A stretch of 64,000 nucleotides of DNA from Halomonas sp. M4R1S46 (GCF_025725685.1 NZ_CP107008.1:1736001-1800000), one strand, 5' to 3'. Positions 8,666 through 20,224 are shown, counted from the stretch's first letter. Translations and numbers: made by a program. Notes: generated by a model from the sequence alone, not told the origin.

Positions 8666-9029
8666 AGTTCATGATAGCGAAGTGGGAGTAATCGAGGACG
8701 TACCCATATTTGCTATATCAGCGATCGCTGGATGTCAGCTTATGGCCGGATGGGGAAGTTTAGGCTACGCTCATGACAAGGGTCGTCGGTTGACGACCCT
8801 CAGCAGATTTCCCGGAGAATGGTGCCGGCAAGTTTATTAGTTTTCTACTAACCAAGTTGGATTTAGTATCTGTTATTCTCAGAGGGGTACGGATGAAAGG
8901 GTGCGCGTTTATTGACTTGAGCGTACCAGAAGGACAACTCCATAATAGAGCGTGCGATCTGATCACTATTATGCTGACGCCGCCAGGTCAAGACGGCTTT
9001 ATAGACTCAGCTTTCGGAGGTGATCGCTA
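8666..9029. other. intergenic stretch containing repeat copy B
   Basis: No gene is visible. The stretch holds one copy of the short dispersed motif (tgtcagcttatggccgga at 8733-8750), the diverged direct repeat 8758-8967, and a very strong Shine-Dalgarno (GGAGGTGA) just before the gene at 9030. Confidence 0.55.
8758..8967 (+). repeat. diverged direct repeat, copy B
   Basis: This is the second copy of the roughly 210-base segment also present at 1132-1341, in the same orientation. Conserved blocks keep the same order and spacing although the sequence between them has diverged strongly. It lies upstream of the YdhR-like gene, as copy A lies upstream of the 490-residue gene. Confidence 0.6.
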
Positions 9030-9347
9030 ATGGCCAATATCCTATATGTACGTATCAAGTCCGACCTGGAGCGCAGTGAGTTTGAACGACGACTCCTTGA
9101 GAGACGCCCTCGTTTTCAGGAGGTGCCAGGACTTCTTCAGAAAGTGTATGGACGGGATCCAGAGACAGGAGATGTATGCGGAATCTATTTCTTCGACAGC
9201 GCCGAGTCACTCTCACAATTCAAGGACTCCGATCTTGCCAAAAGCATTCCTCAGGCCTACGAGGCAGTCGATGTCCGCAGGGAGGTCTATGACGTTCTAT
9301 ATTCGTTGAGGCCTGAGCGCGGGCCCTTGGATGACGAGACACTGTAA
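9030..9347 (+). CDS. YdhR-like small protein, possible dimeric alpha/beta barrel
   Basis: The 105-residue product has no signal peptide. Its pattern, a short first strand MANILYVRIKS, a helix with ERRPRFQEVPGLLQKVYGRD, then GIYFFDSAESLSQFKDSDLAKSIPQAY and a final strand, fits the YdhR/antibiotic-biosynthesis-monooxygenase type of dimeric ferredoxin-like barrel. Substrate is unknown. GGAGGTGA six bases before the ATG supports this start. Confidence 0.65.
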   Translation: MANILYVRIKSDLERSEFERRLLERRPRFQEVPGLLQKVYGRDPETGDVCGIYFFDSAESLSQFKDSDLAKSIPQAYEAVDVRREVYDVLYSLRPERGPLDDETL

Positions 9348-9377
9348 TTCAGAGGTCCAGATCACGGATACCGTATA

Positions 9378-9424
9378 ACCGGGTCGTGCAACCGGCCGCC
9401 TTCGGCGGCGGCTGACGGCCCGGT
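9378..9424 (+). terminator. possible terminator hairpin
   Basis: An inner stem GCCGCC-TTC-GGCGGC (9395-9409) sits inside an outer pair ACCGGG (9378-9383) and CCCGGT (9419-9424). No T-run follows, so termination is uncertain. It lies just past the YdhR-like gene. Confidence 0.4.
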
Positions 9425-9504
9425 CCATTATATATCAGGGTGTTCTCAACGTCCGTTCTTGGCCGAATAGCGACAACCAAAAGGTAGGCCGTCGCTGGTT
9501 TCCC

Positions 9505-10125
9505 CTATACCTCCGTCTGCTCGGCCATTTCTAATGCATCATCTACCTCAATGCCAAGATATCGGACAGTGCTCTCTAGCTTTGTATGACCCAATAGCAG
9601 CTGTACAGCCCTTAGGTTCTTTGTGCGACGGTAGATTAGGGATGCCTTTTTTCTTCTGAGCGTGTGCGTGCCATAGGCTGATGGGTCCAGACCGATAGAA
9701 GCTACCCAGTCTTTTACAGTCCGCGCGTATTGTCGTGTAGATAGGTGATCTAACCTACTCAGGCGGCTTGGAAATAAGTAGTCTTCGTTTCGGAGTTGAG
9801 CACGCCTAATCCATGTATCTAAGGCATCGCGAGTCTGTTCGGTTATCTCGAACTGTACTGGTCTATGTGTCTTCCTCTGCATTATGATGGCTCTTGATGA
9901 TACATGATCACCATGAGCTACGTCCCGGACACGCAATGTGACCAAGTCACAGGCTCGCAGTTTGCTATCGATTGCCAACTCAAATAGCGCTAGATCACGT
10001 ATCTTCTCCGCAAGCTGCAGCCTGACCCGAATGGCCCAGATGTCCTTGAGGCGAAGAGGTGTTTTGTGACCAACCAGCTTGCCTTTGTTCCAGGGCTCCC
10101 GAGCAGCGTTTGTTGAAGTCGTCAT
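9505..10125 (-). CDS. short tyrosine recombinase (phage-integrase family)
   Basis: The 206-residue product has the catalytic domain of tyrosine recombinases with almost no N-terminal core-binding domain. Visible active-site elements are the first Arg in DSKLRACDLVTLRV, H-x-x-R in THTLRRKKAS, the second His in LLGHTKLES and the nucleophile Tyr in TVRYLG. I chose the ATG at 10125 because GGAGG lies upstream of it, not the longer frame from 10236. Such short recombinases occur as solo genes in proteobacterial islands. It marks the boundary between the accessory region and the acnA operon, but I found no flanking attachment repeats. Confidence 0.85.
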   Translation of the reverse strand: MTTSTNAAREPWNKGKLVGHKTPLRLKDIWAIRVRLQLAEKIRDLALFELAIDSKLRACDLVTLRVRDVAHGDHVSSRAIIMQRKTHRPVQFEITEQTRDALDTWIRRAQLRNEDYLFPSRLSRLDHLSTRQYARTVKDWVASIGLDPSAYGTHTLRRKKASLIYRRTKNLRAVQLLLGHTKLESTVRYLGIEVDDALEMAEQTEV

Positions 10126-10282
10126 GATATGGACCTCCACTGTTGGATGTATAGGATGGTCCAGCGCATGCGCCGCGTGGGCTCTGTGTTGTATGAAAAG
10201 TCGGCATGTAGGCTCCGGTCTATGCAAGCCAGGCATACCCTGGTGCGAAAGCCACTGCCGAAACTCGCTGCCGCAATGAAGC

Positions 10283-10312
10283 AGGCCCCGCCGGTGTCAC
10301 CCGGCGGGGCCT
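10283..10312 (-). terminator. acnA terminator hairpin
   Basis: A perfect 12-bp stem AGGCCCCGCCGG / CCGGCGGGGCCT with a six-base loop lies just past the end of acnA. The tail has few T residues. It may act in both directions. Confidence 0.75.
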
Positions 10313-10343
10313 GTCGCTTCCAAGGTGCTTGGGGCCGGCCTGA

Positions 10344-13091
<2,748 letters not shown>

Positions 13092-13167
13092 GTTGTCTCC
13101 TTTCGTTGCGCGGGCCGATGTCGCTAATGGTCGTCGGCCCGCGGTGGACGTTCATGACAGGACTGAT

Positions 13168-15117
13168 TCAGCCGAACAGCCAGGGATCGATCAATCCGCT
13201 CGGGTAGGTCAAGGTCAGGAACTCGGCCATGCCCACCAGAAAGGCCGTGACCCCAAGCGCCATGACAGCTGCCACCCAAGGCTTGAGTCGCGCAATGGTC
13301 AGCAGGAAAACGAAGCAGAACAGCGTCGCCGCGGTGATGAAACCCAGTAGCAACATGGCGCCCACCAGCGCGAAGAAACCCAACAGCCAGAGGCCCTGCA
13401 GACCGATGGCCTGATGTTGCCACTGGGGACGGTGCATCAGGCAACGGGCGATCTCCATCAGACAGGAAACGGCGAGGATCGCGATGGCCAGTCGGGGCAT
13501 GATACCGCCGATCAAGGTCAGGTCGGCCACATCGATCCAAGCAACGATAGCCGTACCCAGTAGGGCGGCGAAGAGCACCACGTCGATGACGCCCAGGGTG
13601 GGAGGTTCGGAGCGGGCCGCGGATGCCGCGCCGACTGAGGAGGCCTGGCGACGCTTGATCCACAATGAGCGCAGCAGGGGAATGAAGAGAGCCGCCAGGA
13701 TCAGGGCACCGATGATCAACACGCCGGGACGCATGAAGGCGTCCGTGCCCTGGAATTGCACTGCCTGGTAGAAGTATCCCTCCGCTCCCGGAGCCAGTAC
13801 GAAACCGATCAGGAAGGCAGGGCGCGACCAATTCGCCTGCTTGAACAAGACCCCCAAGATGCCGACCGCCCCCAGAGCAAGCAGGTCACCCGTGGAACGC
13901 GTGGCCTGGAAAGCGGCGAACATGATCAGCACCGTGATCAAGGGGGCCAGCGTGGCGAAGGGGACCCGGGTCAGGCTGGCCACGGGGCGAGCCAGCACCA
14001 GGCATAGCGCGGCCCCCAGGATATTGGCCAGAGCCAGCGACCAGATGATGGTATAGGTCAGGTCGAGGTGAGTCTCGATCATGCCGACGCCGGGCTGCAA
14101 CCCGAGCAACAACAGTCCACCCAAGAAGACGGCGGCCGTACCCGAGCCGGGCACGCCGAACAACAGGGTCGGGACCATTGCGCCGCAGGCACAGGCATTG
14201 TTGGCGGATTCGGGGGCGATCACCCCGCGGATATCCCCCTTGCCAAATTCGGATTTGTCCTTGGCGCTTTGCACCGCATGGCCATAGGTGAGCCAGTCGA
14301 CCACCGAGCCGGCCAGGCCAGGGATGGTGCCGATCAGGCTGCCGATAGCAGCGCAGCGCGCCACGAGACCACGTTGCTCACGGACATCGCGGATGCCTTG
14401 CCGCCAGCCTTCGCCGAGTTTGCACGGCTCTTCGGCGATGGCACCACGCTTGACCAGCAGATCGACAATCTCAGGGAGTGCGAAGATCCCGAGCCCCACC
14501 ACCACCAACGGCAAGCCATCGTAGAGATAGTCGAGCCCGAAATTCATGCGGAATTCGCCTGTGGCCGGCGCCATGCCGATGGCGCCCACCAGCAGGCCCA
14601 GGCCACAGGCGGCCAGCCCCTTGAAGAGATCGCGCCCGGAGAGCACGGCCACCATCGACAGGCCGAGCAGGGTCAGCATGAATAGCTCGGAGGAAGAGAA
14701 CGACAGTACCAGGGGACGCGCGATCAGGATGAAGCCGGTGAGTATGACGGCACCGATGAGGCCCCCGATCATCGAGGACAGGAAGGCGCTGGACAGCGCG
14801 CGTGCCGCCTGGCCCCGCTTGGCCAGCGAGAAGCCATCGATGACGGTCGCCTGGGAAGCGCTGGAGCCGGGAATGCCCAACAGCACGGAGGCAAAGGTAT
14901 CGCCGGTGGGAATCACGGCGACCAGGCCCATCAGCATGCCAAGGGCCACGGTCGGTTCCATGCCGTAGAGGAAGGGCAACAGCAGCGACATGCCGGCGAT
15001 GCCCCCGAGGCCGGGGATAATGCCGACCACGAGGCCGACCAGCACGCCCAGCACCATGAAGAGCAGATGGGACAGGGTAAAGAGCTGTCCCAGGCTGGAG
15101 AGAAGGATATCGAGCAT
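13168..15117 (-). CDS. tripartite tricarboxylate transporter TctA-TctB fusion permease
   Basis: The 649-residue inner-membrane protein has two parts. Residues 1 to about 490 are TctA, the large subunit, with the conserved GIIPGLGGIAGMSLLLPFLYGM and GIPGSSASQATVIDGF segments and about ten or more membrane spans. The last about 140 residues carry four hydrophobic segments typical of the small TctB subunit. TctA and TctB are usually separate genes, so this is a fusion. The substrate-binding gene lies 78 bp upstream on the same strand. It takes up tri- or dicarboxylates, probably driven by an ion gradient. Confidence 0.9.
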   Translation of the reverse strand: MLDILLSSLGQLFTLSHLLFMVLGVLVGLVVGIIPGLGGIAGMSLLLPFLYGMEPTVALGMLMGLVAVIPTGDTFASVLLGIPGSSASQATVIDGFSLAKRGQAARALSSAFLSSMIGGLIGAVILTGFILIARPLVLSFSSSELFMLTLLGLSMVAVLSGRDLFKGLAACGLGLLVGAIGMAPATGEFRMNFGLDYLYDGLPLVVVGLGIFALPEIVDLLVKRGAIAEEPCKLGEGWRQGIRDVREQRGLVARCAAIGSLIGTIPGLAGSVVDWLTYGHAVQSAKDKSEFGKGDIRGVIAPESANNACACGAMVPTLLFGVPGSGTAAVFLGGLLLLGLQPGVGMIETHLDLTYTIIWSLALANILGAALCLVLARPVASLTRVPFATLAPLITVLIMFAAFQATRSTGDLLALGAVGILGVLFKQANWSRPAFLIGFVLAPGAEGYFYQAVQFQGTDAFMRPGVLIIGALILAALFIPLLRSLWIKRRQASSVGAASAARSEPPTLGVIDVVLFAALLGTAIVAWIDVADLTLIGGIMPRLAIAILAVSCLMEIARCLMHRPQWQHQAIGLQGLWLLGFFALVGAMLLLGFITAATLFCFVFLLTIARLKPWVAAVMALGVTAFLVGMAEFLTLTYPSGLIDPWLFG

Positions 15118-15195
15118 GGCGTATGGCTCTTATATTGTGTGATTGGGAGGAGCCGGGGCTGCCGGCCCCAAGGGGCCGGCACATCCCACTGCGCG

Positions 15196-16314
15196 TCAGA
15201 TCTTGGCGCCGTGCTCCGACTGCAGCCAGTCGGCCAGCCAGTCACGAGTGGCGTCATCGATGGACATGGCATCCTCAAGGTGACGTTGGACGGTGTCGCC
15301 GATAACCGGCGTGTATGGCCCCAGCTGGGCAGCGGCCTCCTCCTTGAACGCTTGGGTGTCCACGAAGTCGCGAGCCGCCTGACGATAGGTGTCGATCAGG
15401 GCCTGCGGGGTGTCCTTCGGCACCATGATCAGCTTCTGCAGGGCATAGCCGGAAGCAAAGAACTTGCGAAACGCCTCGTAGGCGTTGCCCGACGGTGCCT
15501 CGCCATGCCGGGCCTGGTAGACCTCGTTGAAGGTAGGCAGATCAGGGAACGCCGGGTCGCGGACGATCTTTCCTTCGTCGTTCAGCACCCCGAGCGTGAA
15601 CAGCGGCACCGCCTTGCCGGCCTCCACCAGCGGCTCTACGTTGCTCAGATAGGCGGAGGTGGTCTGGAAGTCGATGTCGGCTTCCCCACGTTCGAATGCC
15701 AGGCGACCCTCCCCCCGGCTGCGCATGCCGAACACGGCCTGCACGTCGGCGCCCAGCATGTCCAAGGCGATCAAGACCGGCAGCTCGACGCCGGTGGGGT
15801 TCTGCGCCGCCAGTTTGACCGGCTGTTGCAGCAGGGCGTCCAGCGCAGTCTCGGCCGTTTCGCCGAGACTGGGTTGGGCATAGACCACCCCACCCGTCGG
15901 CGTGGCCAGGATGGGCGTCCAATCTCTGTAGTCGTAGCGGACGCGAGGATCGTCGAGCATGGCCGGATACTGGGTCGAGGCCGAGGTCCCTAACCAGTCG
16001 CTACCATCCGACTTGGCACGCACGGCGAACAGATTGGCACCATTGATGGAGCCGCCACCGGGCACGTTATCGATCATGATGGTCGGCTCTCCCGGCAGAG
16101 ACTCGCTGAGCCAGGGGGAGAAGAAGCGTGCCCAGACATCCGTACCACCGCCGACGCCAAATGGAATGGTCCACTTGATGTTACCGGGTACCTCGACATC
16201 TTGAGCCTGGACAGAGGTCGTCAGGCCCAGTCCAGTGATCGCCAGCCCGATCAGCGCGGCTTTCTTGAGCCGACCGAGCGAGTGAGAAGAAATTGCAGTC
16301 TTTTGGATCTTCAT
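15196..16314 (-). CDS. tripartite tricarboxylate transporter substrate-binding protein (TctC)
   Basis: The 372-residue product has a signal peptide (basic start, then AALIGLAITGLGLTTSVQA, cleavage before QDVEVPG). The mature protein follows the TctC/Bug fold pattern, with an early IKWTIPFGVGGGTDVWAR segment and a later VPKDTPQALIDTYRQA segment, both typical of the family. It captures a carboxylate in the periplasm and delivers it to the TctA-TctB permease encoded next. The ligand cannot be read from sequence. Confidence 0.92.
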   Translation of the reverse strand: MKIQKTAISSHSLGRLKKAALIGLAITGLGLTTSVQAQDVEVPGNIKWTIPFGVGGGTDVWARFFSPWLSESLPGEPTIMIDNVPGGGSINGANLFAVRAKSDGSDWLGTSASTQYPAMLDDPRVRYDYRDWTPILATPTGGVVYAQPSLGETAETALDALLQQPVKLAAQNPTGVELPVLIALDMLGADVQAVFGMRSRGEGRLAFERGEADIDFQTTSAYLSNVEPLVEAGKAVPLFTLGVLNDEGKIVRDPAFPDLPTFNEVYQARHGEAPSGNAYEAFRKFFASGYALQKLIMVPKDTPQALIDTYRQAARDFVDTQAFKEEAAAQLGPYTPVIGDTVQRHLEDAMSIDDATRDWLADWLQSEHGAKI

Positions 16315-16378
16315 GGCATTACTCCTGGCGTGTTGTCGTTGTCATGGTGGTTAATGAGGGCCCTGTCGATACGTGGAC

Positions 16379-17512
16379 TCAGCTGGCCTTTGAAGTCAGC
16401 GTATCTTGACTGGGCGTGGCTGGAAGCGAGTAGAAGATGGTCCCACTCATGATCTTCCTGGCGGTGCGGATGAGGGAAACACGCGCAATATCGCAGGGAT
16501 TCCCGTTACGGTGCTCGACATCCAGGTCGATGAATCCAGAGGGGTGTTCCAGCCTTACGTGCGACAGCCGGCCATCGGACGCCAGTTTCTCCGCTCCAAT
16601 CGCGATTCGGTTTGCCACGGTGTCAGGGACACTGACGGCCGTGGCGACCGCGATGGCACCGGTGACGGCAATGGCCTTATGACAGCGGTGAGGCACGAAG
16701 TAGCGGGTACACAGCGTGGCGGTATCGCTAGACGGTGCTGACACCAACACGGGCTTGGGCAAGACGCTCTGGCTGACGTCCCCCAGCCCCATTCGACGCC
16801 CGGCCTGGCGACGAATCAGCTCCAGCCGCTTCAGCATGGCGGGATGATCGTCCAGCTCAGAGGGGGATTCCCGGCCGCTCAGACCCAGATCGGCCGCGTT
16901 GACCATCATGATGGGGGTGGCGGCATCGAGGCAGGTGACCTCGATGCCATCGATCGTGTCGGTAGCCTGCCCGGTCGGCAAGAGCGCGCCGGTCTTGGTT
17001 CCGACGATATCGAGGAAGCTGAGCTGAATGCCGGCGGCACGCCCCGGGACGCCGCTGATGCGCGTATCGCCCTCGTAGCACACCTGGCGCTCAGGGGTCG
17101 GCACGCGACATTCGATCAGGCGCTGGGTATTGAGGTTGCGAACGCGGACGATAGTGGTCCCTTCCTGGGGCTCCACCAGGCCCGTCTCGATGGCATACGG
17201 CCCCACAGCAGACAGCATGTTGCCGCAGTTCGGATTGAAGTCGACGCGCCGGTTGAGCACATCGACCTGCGCGAACAGGTAGTCGACATCCGCCTCGGGA
17301 TGGGAGGAGCGCTCCACGATGGCCACCTTGCTGGTCAGCGGATCCCCTCCTCCGATGCCATCGATCTGGAGAGCGTGTCCTGATCCCATTAGCTTAAGCA
17401 GGATCTCGGCTTGCGCTTCCTGGCTGTCGGGAAGGTCTCTCATGTGCAGGAAGGGGCCTCGGGAGGTGCCACCGCGCATGATCATGCAGGGAATGCTGTT
17501 CATCATCGTCAT
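16379..17512 (-). CDS. PrpF-family isomerase (GalD or aconitate-isomerase type)
   Basis: The 377-residue cytoplasmic enzyme belongs to the PrpF family. It opens with IPCMIMRGGTSRGPFL and has DGIGGGDPLTSKVAIV and NPNCGNMLSAVGPYAIETG, where the Cys is a likely catalytic residue. Family members shift double bonds in unsaturated tricarboxylates, either 4-oxalomesaconate tautomerase (GalD) or aconitate isomerases. Its place as first gene in a set with a tricarboxylate transporter and acnA favours an aconitate-type substrate. That assignment is inference, since GalD and PrpF share these motifs. The start is not supported by a strong ribosome binding site. Confidence 0.85.
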   Translation of the reverse strand: MTMMNSIPCMIMRGGTSRGPFLHMRDLPDSQEAQAEILLKLMGSGHALQIDGIGGGDPLTSKVAIVERSSHPEADVDYLFAQVDVLNRRVDFNPNCGNMLSAVGPYAIETGLVEPQEGTTIVRVRNLNTQRLIECRVPTPERQVCYEGDTRISGVPGRAAGIQLSFLDIVGTKTGALLPTGQATDTIDGIEVTCLDAATPIMMVNAADLGLSGRESPSELDDHPAMLKRLELIRRQAGRRMGLGDVSQSVLPKPVLVSAPSSDTATLCTRYFVPHRCHKAIAVTGAIAVATAVSVPDTVANRIAIGAEKLASDGRLSHVRLEHPSGFIDLDVEHRNGNPCDIARVSLIRTARKIMSGTIFYSLPATPSQDTLTSKAS

Positions 17513-17602
17513 GCCATATCGCGTTTAAAAGTTGTGATATGAGCATGTCAGGGGGCTTTTGATGCTTCAAATGCAAATAAATATGTCTGTCAATGTCATT
17601 AT

Positions 17603-17614
17603 CACATTAATGTG
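17603..17614. promoter_or_regulatory. palindrome in LysR/tct divergent region
   Basis: CACATTAATGTG is a perfect 12-bp palindrome in the 144-bp gap between the divergent isomerase and LysR genes. It is the strongest dyad there and a candidate regulator site, though classical LysR sites are longer T-N11-A dyads. TGTGATA at 17533-17539 and TATCACA at 17600-17606 form an additional inverted pair. Confidence 0.45.
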
Positions 17615-17656
17615 CTATGGTTATTAATCACCACTACTTCATGCAAGAGTCAGGAT

Positions 17657-18565
17657 ATGCTACATCGACTAGAATTTCTTGATCTGCAAGCCTTTATTCT
17701 GGTCGCAGAGCTGGGCTCGTTCCACGAGGCCGCGCAACGCCTGCATCTCTCTCAGCCGGCGCTATCTCGACGCATTCAGAAGCTTGAGGAGCTTCTAGAG
17801 ATCGAGCTTCTGGAACGAACCACCCGGCGGACGCGGCTGACCCCTATCGGCACGGACTTCCTTCCCCGCGCAAGACGCATGATCGAGGAGTACGAATCAT
17901 CGATCCTGGGCATCCGCGAGCTGGCCACGCATCAGAAGGGGACGGTTACCATCGCCTGCATCCCCACCGCGGCCTTCTATTTCCTGCCTAGTGTGATCCG
18001 TGGCTTCAGCGAGGCATGGCCGGGGATCCGCATCAGGATCCTCGATGTCAGTGCCAAGGAAGGTCTGGAAAAGGTGATCAGCGGCGAGGCCGACTTCGGT
18101 ATCAATATGTTCAGCGCCCAGAGTCCTGAAGTCTCCTTCACACCACTATTACGAGATCCCTTTGTCCTGGCACTACGTTCCGACCACCCTCTTGCGGATA
18201 AAGGTCGCATCGAGTGGTCGGATCTCGAACAGGTCAGGTTGATCACCGTGAGCCGAGACAGTGGCAACCGGATGCTGCTGGACAATACCCTCTCGGCTGA
18301 GGGCATCCGGTTGAATAGTTTCTACGAAGTCCAGCACCTGTCCACCTCCCTTGGCCTTGTCGAATCTGGTCTCGGAGTGGCGATCCTACCCAAAATGACA
18401 ATGCCTGGTCCCGACCATGACACCCTGTGTTCACGTGAGCTGCCTGAACCACGTATTCAGCGCACCATCGGCCTGGTAAGAAGTAATTCGCACAGTATTT
18501 CCAGCACAGCCCAGCTGTTCATCGATATGCTTCTCGAACATTGGGGAGGCTCTATATGCTCCTGA
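17657..18565 (+). CDS. LysR-family transcriptional regulator
   Basis: The 302-residue product starts MLHRLEFLDLQAFILVAELG, with a winged helix in the first 60 residues (FHEAAQRLHLSQPALSRRIQKLEE) and an effector-binding domain after about residue 90. I placed the start at ATG 17657, which fits the usual LysR N-terminus; the upstream 15 codons are probably not translated. It is divergent from the isomerase/tct/acnA genes and is their likely regulator, probably responding to the transported carboxylate. Confidence 0.92.
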   Translation: MLHRLEFLDLQAFILVAELGSFHEAAQRLHLSQPALSRRIQKLEELLEIELLERTTRRTRLTPIGTDFLPRARRMIEEYESSILGIRELATHQKGTVTIACIPTAAFYFLPSVIRGFSEAWPGIRIRILDVSAKEGLEKVISGEADFGINMFSAQSPEVSFTPLLRDPFVLALRSDHPLADKGRIEWSDLEQVRLITVSRDSGNRMLLDNTLSAEGIRLNSFYEVQHLSTSLGLVESGLGVAILPKMTMPGPDHDTLCSRELPEPRIQRTIGLVRSNSHSISSTAQLFIDMLLEHWGGSICS

Positions 18566-18748
18566 AAGTTGCTGGGTTTGGCTGTGAATACTCATATCCG
18601 AAAATATTGGAGCTGAAATGTTGTGATATGACATAACTCGCTATATGTCCGCTTCTGGCCGATTCCTGACTGTCAGGCACCATGAAAAGCATGCGCGGTG
18701 CCTCTATTATGCTACGAGTCCAGTGTGTTCGCGACAGCGGAGGAGACG

Positions 18749-18922
18749 ATGGCCTTCCACAATCCGAATCCGAAAATTCGGGCACTGGAGCAGCGCAATG
18801 CCCGATTGCGGGCCGAACTGTTTGCCAGGCTGTTTGGTGGTGTGTGGCGTAGACTTCGCAAGGGCGCCCTGCGACTGTCGAGGGGGCGATACCGCCGACG
18901 TCGCCATCGGCCTCGGTCCTGA
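18749..18922 (+). CDS. hypothetical small Arg-rich protein
   Basis: A 57-residue frame starting MAFHNPNPKIRALEQRNAR is preceded by GGAGGAGACG immediately before the ATG. The N-terminal half could form a short helix; the C-terminal half is strongly basic (RLSRGRYRRRRHRPRS). I recognise no family. It stands alone between the LysR gene and the phasin in degenerate DNA, so it may be real or the start of a broken gene. Confidence 0.4.
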   Translation: MAFHNPNPKIRALEQRNARLRAELFARLFGGVWRRLRKGALRLSRGRYRRRRHRPRS

Positions 18923-19324
18923 CCAACGGCCTGCCCTCAGCAGTGCTCTTGGCGGGAGAAGGGGGACCACAATGGGGCAATGCCATAGCCCTCACATGGC
19001 CTCGCGGCTTCGCCTCCAGGCCAACCTCGAGCCCGCACGGCTGACGCCATGCTGCAGTCGTCCGGCCTTTGCCCCTCGCGCCGGCCTCTAGACTCGCCGC
19101 GCCCCCTGGCCAGCAAGGAGCCGCCCGGCCACGTCGCTGCTGACGGTGTGCGGGTAGCGCTTCGCGTCACCCTTGCCGCGGGGGCGTTCCTCTCCAGCCC
19201 CGGCCGTGATGCGCCCCGGCTTCGCCGGTGGCTACGTGGGTGCGGGTACTCCCCATTGTCTGCGGATGGCCGTTTCTTGTCCTTCCCCCAGACTCCGGTC
19301 TGGCCCAGCATGCTGGCGGCTAGG

Positions 19325-19357
19325 AGATCACGGGCACCCGCGAGGTGTTCCGCAGCA
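19325..19357 (+). repeat. 33-bp repeat, copy 1
   Basis: The stretch starting agatcacgggcacccgcgag matches 21044-21076 at 31 of 33 positions in the same orientation. It lies in degenerate DNA before the phasin. Confidence 0.7.
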
Positions 19358-19653
19358 CCTCGCCCCTCGGCATCCCGATCTGTTGCCGCAACATTTCACG
19401 GTCCTGGCCGACGACTTATGCCACCAGCCCTCCGCCCCAAGCGTGTTGATGAGGGCTGGGAGGTCTGCCATTTCTACCTCGACGACTACCGGAGACGACG
19501 TGGCACCGCCCTACGGCCGCCATAAACCGCCTGCTCCGCTACTGGGCGGCGCTGATGCCGCATACCCAGCAGCATCCAGAGGGATCATCGTCACCGTGAG
19601 GTAACCCCATTTCTTGGTAGGTGGTAGGCGCGGCGCCCCAAGCTCCGATTTAT

Positions 19654-19694
19654 GTTGCACTGCACAAAATTCCTTGTTATTGTGCACTGCAGCA
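19654..19694 (+). promoter_or_regulatory. paired TGCACTGCA sites upstream of phasin
   Basis: Two similar elements, gttgcactgcacaa (19654-19667) and attgtgcactgcagca (19679-19694), lie 51-91 bases before the phasin start. TGC/GCA-rich sites upstream of phasin genes bind the PhaR repressor in other polyhydroxyalkanoate producers, so these are candidate PhaR operators. No phaR gene is in the window. Confidence 0.5.
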
Positions 19695-19744
19695 GAACGG
19701 GAATCTCCCGTTCCATGACATTCAGAACCCCGGAGGTTCCCATC

Positions 19745-20161
19745 ATGACCAACGTCTTCGCATTCGATGCCAAGCAGTTTGACACCGCCCAGTTCGAGTC
19801 CGTGTTCTTCGCCCCGGCACGCGCCTTCGCTGCCCTGTCCATCGACGTCACCGAGAAGCTGGTCAATGCCCAGCTCGACGCCACCAAGGCCTATGCCGAC
19901 ACCGGCTTGACGCAGCTGCGCAGCCTGGTGGAGGTCAAAGACGCCGCAGGCCTGAAGGGCTACCTGGAAGGCCAGCAGGCCGTCGCCAAGGAACTCACCG
20001 AGCGTCTGAAGGACGATGCCGGGAAGGCGGTAGCCCTGCAGCAGGAGTTCGTTCAGGAAAGCCAGAAGCTGACCGAGGGTAGCGTGAAGCAGGCCCAGGA
20101 AGGCCTCCAGCAGGCCACCGCGACCAAGGCGGTCAAGGATACCGCTCCCAAGGCCAAGTAA
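19745..20161 (+). CDS. phasin family protein
   Basis: The 138-residue protein begins MTNVFAFDAKQFDTAQFESVFFAP and is almost entirely amphipathic helix, with the Phasin_2 pattern (LNAQLDATKAYADTGL-like segment, GYLEGQQAVAKELTERLKDD). The C-terminus is Ala/Lys-rich, ending APKAK. Phasins coat polyhydroxyalkanoate granules and control their size. GGAGG before the ATG and the paired TGCACTGCA sites upstream support this start. The track of in-frame codons upstream (from 19652) crosses these sites and is unlikely to be translated. A strong terminator follows. Confidence 0.9.
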   Translation: MTNVFAFDAKQFDTAQFESVFFAPARAFAALSIDVTEKLVNAQLDATKAYADTGLTQLRSLVEVKDAAGLKGYLEGQQAVAKELTERLKDDAGKAVALQQEFVQESQKLTEGSVKQAQEGLQQATATKAVKDTAPKAK

Positions 20162-20197
20162 GCCTTGGGCCCGCGGGCCGCGCTGACGCAAGACCCC

Positions 20198-20224
20198 AGG
20201 CCGCCGATTCATGATCGGCGGCCT
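20198..20224 (+). terminator. phasin terminator hairpin
   Basis: A perfect 11-bp stem AGGCCGCCGAT / ATCGGCGGCCT with loop TCATG lies 36 bases past the phasin stop, followed by a short pyrimidine-rich tail. The 250 bases after it hold only an 8-bp inverted pair TGAAATTG/CAATTTCA (20303-20333) before the next gene. Confidence 0.8.

Larger units (their letters stand above)
18566..19744. other. degenerate region with no confident large gene
   Basis: Apart from the small frame at 18749-18922, I see no convincing gene here. Several long frames on both strands have Arg/Pro/Ala-rich translations typical of non-coding GC-rich DNA. The region contains a copy of the short dispersed motif (tgtccgcttctggccgat at 18646-18663), an inverted pair AGGCACC/GGTGCCT at 18675-18703, and a 33-base repeat at 19325-19357. 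It looks like decayed mobile or gene remnants. Confidence 0.5.

Noticed and set aside
9505..10343. Attachment-site duplication at the acnA side of the island
   Set aside because: I compared the integrase flanks with the left part of the window and found no exact direct repeat of useful length and no tRNA gene.
19049..19525. 158-codon frame before the phasin
   Set aside because: The translation is Arg/Pro/Ser/Ala-rich without domains, and overlapping frames of the same length exist on both strands.
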